Shown here: in pieces, positions 34,396 to 35,115 of the stretch
How the letters are laid out: each line of letters starts with the position of its first letter
Numbering within the stretch: the first letter of the stretch is position 1
Source: Gemmatimonas sp.
GTDB lineage: Bacteria; Gemmatimonadota; Gemmatimonadetes; Gemmatimonadales; Gemmatimonadaceae
Reading direction: 5' to 3'
Length of the DNA stretch: 35,115 bases
NCBI GenBank assembly: GCA_021154325.1
Contig: JAJKIR010000011.1
Coordinates: forward strand, 1 to 35,115
Position numbers and translations under genes: made by a program
Notes under the pieces: model-generated
The model's input: the letters and a program-made list of their open reading frames with translations, nothing else
Told to the model about the DNA's origin: nothing
The model's database searches: none

Positions 34396-34813
34396 ATCCG
34401 TCGGCGGCATCGACCGCCTGGACGCGTTCGCGGGAACGATCCTGATCGCGGAGCGGGATCGCAATGTTAGAGAGCTCGAACAACACTTTCTCGAGAGTGC
34501 TGGATTTCTCGTCGAGTTCGCCGATGATGGGCCAGCGGCGCTGACCCAGGCGCGGCGAGGACTCCCACGGGTCATCATTACCGAGATCCTGATTCCAAAG
34601 CTCGACGGCTTGCAGCTCTGCCGGGAGCTGAAGCTAGACGCAACGACGCGCGACATTCCGGTGATCGTGTTCAGCGTTCTCGCTGCCGAGACACGGGCCA
34701 AAGAGGCCGGAGCGAATGCCTTCCTCCGCAAGCCGCTCGTGCCATCGGTACTCCTCGGCACTATCCGACGGCTCGCCATGCTCGAGGCACACTCTTTCAC
34801 GGAACCGCAATGA
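34382..34813 (+). CDS. Response-regulator receiver-like protein with Glu at the phospho-acceptor site
   Basis: A 143-residue single receiver-fold protein without an output domain. The fold is clear: TILIAERDRNVRELEQHFLES, then RVIITEILIPKLDGLQLCREL, DIPVIVFSVLAAE, then AGANAFLRKPL. The switch Ser99 and Lys117 are present. The phospho-acceptor Asp is replaced by Glu68 (I-T-E-I-L-I-P where I-L-D-x-x-x-P is expected). The usual acidic pair near the N-terminus reads Glu24-Arg25. It is therefore probably not phosphorylated normally, and the Glu may mimic the active state. The GTG start is uncertain (34382 or 34388). The stop overlaps the KaiC-like start (ATGA), implying a stoichiometric partner. 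Confidence 0.85.
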   Translation: MQVHESVGGIDRLDAFAGTILIAERDRNVRELEQHFLESAGFLVEFADDGPAALTQARRGLPRVIITEILIPKLDGLQLCRELKLDATTRDIPVIVFSVLAAETRAKEAGANAFLRKPLVPSVLLGTIRRLAMLEAHSFTEPQ

Positions 34814-35115
34814 TTACGATCGCCGCTCCCGACCGCCGCAAGATATCGCGGTCCGCGGACTATATGGCCGACCGGATGACCTCGGGCAACACCGAGGCCG
34901 ACTACATCCTCGGTGGCGGATTTCCGCTGAACTCCATCAACATTATCATGGGACATCCTGGCTCGGGCAAGACGATCTTCGCCGAGCAATTGATGTTTCA
35001 TAACGCGGCCGATGACCGGCCGGTTCTCTATCTCACGACACTTTCGGAACCACTGGCGAAGGTCGTTCGCTATCTCCAGGGCTTCTCGTTCTACGACGAG
35101 AACAAGTTCGGCTCA
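34810..35115 (+). CDS. KaiC-like RecA-fold ATPase, 3' partial
   Basis: The first 102 residues of a KaiC/RadA-like P-loop ATPase. After a short N-terminus come TSGNTEADYILGGGFPLNSINIIMGHPGSGKT with Walker A at 48-55 (GHPGSGKT), then FAEQLMFHNA and the second strand VLYLTTLSEPLAKVVRYLQ, matching the opening of KaiC domains (G-x-x-x-L-D-x-I-L-G-G-G). The gene leaves the window, so it is not known whether one or two KaiC domains are present. It is translationally coupled to the atypical receiver. KaiC-like proteins outside cyanobacteria are poorly understood and are often linked with two-component proteins and stress responses. Confidence 0.88.
   Translation, partial: MITIAAPDRRKISRSADYMADRMTSGNTEADYILGGGFPLNSINIIMGHPGSGKTIFAEQLMFHNAADDRPVLYLTTLSEPLAKVVRYLQGFSFYDENKFGS

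Noticed and set aside
1..35115. CRISPR arrays, tRNA or rRNA genes, transposases, phage genes
   Set aside because: No regularly spaced repeats, no tRNA-like cloverleaf with CCA-type end, and no recombinase or transposase motifs were seen.

Overview
The window reads as chromosomal DNA of a GC-rich, Gram-negative, probably soil-living bacterium. Two duplicated orphan ABC permeases (one beside a PadR regulator), a SusC/SusD pair in a high-GC genome, a VPS10/BNR-repeat exoprotein, a DUF5916 barrel protein and a YARHG lipoprotein together fit Gemmatimonadota best (Acidobacteriota as second choice). This assignment is inferred from gene content only. I saw no tRNA, rRNA, CRISPR array, transposase, phage gene or plasmid gene.

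Layout. 1-2.4 kb: 3' part of an ABC-type permease (+). 2.4-7.9 kb: a minus-strand stress-type locus with a MarR regulator, a two-domain universal stress protein, an NmrA-like reductase, a small SFPASDPP protein and four mutually related proteins of unknown function. Three near-identical inverted repeats mark this locus; two of them sit exactly between TTGACA and TATCCT promoter boxes. 8.1-9.7 kb: a small CxxC protein (+), a secreted DinB-like protein and an endonuclease/exonuclease/phosphatase (EEP) lipoprotein (-). 9.8-17.1 kb: a tightly coupled SusC - SusD - TonB-dependent receptor operon (-), with a scrambled remnant of an EEP gene just upstream. 17.4-20.6 kb: a GAF histidine kinase and an HD-GYP protein with two small ORFs. 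20.8-26.3 kb: divergent VPS10-like protein (-) and DUF5916 protein (+). 26.3-28.3 kb: zinc amidase overlapping a four-domain YARHG lipoprotein (+). 28.4-31.5 kb: PadR regulator plus ADOP-type permease (-) with twin operators. 31.6-32.9 kb: two related proteins sharing an unnamed WRxW-type domain (-). 33.2-35.1 kb: a plus-strand run of small unknown proteins, a response-regulator-like protein with Glu in place of the phospho-acceptor Asp, and the start of a KaiC-like ATPase running off the window.

The two most promising candidates for undescribed biology are the MarR-controlled locus built around a four-member paralogous family (2.4-7.9 kb), and the coupled operon of small unknowns, atypical receiver and KaiC-like ATPase (33.8 kb to the end). 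A 7-mer, GTTAGGC/GCCTAAC, also recurs about 27 times across the window on both strands, several-fold more than base composition predicts.
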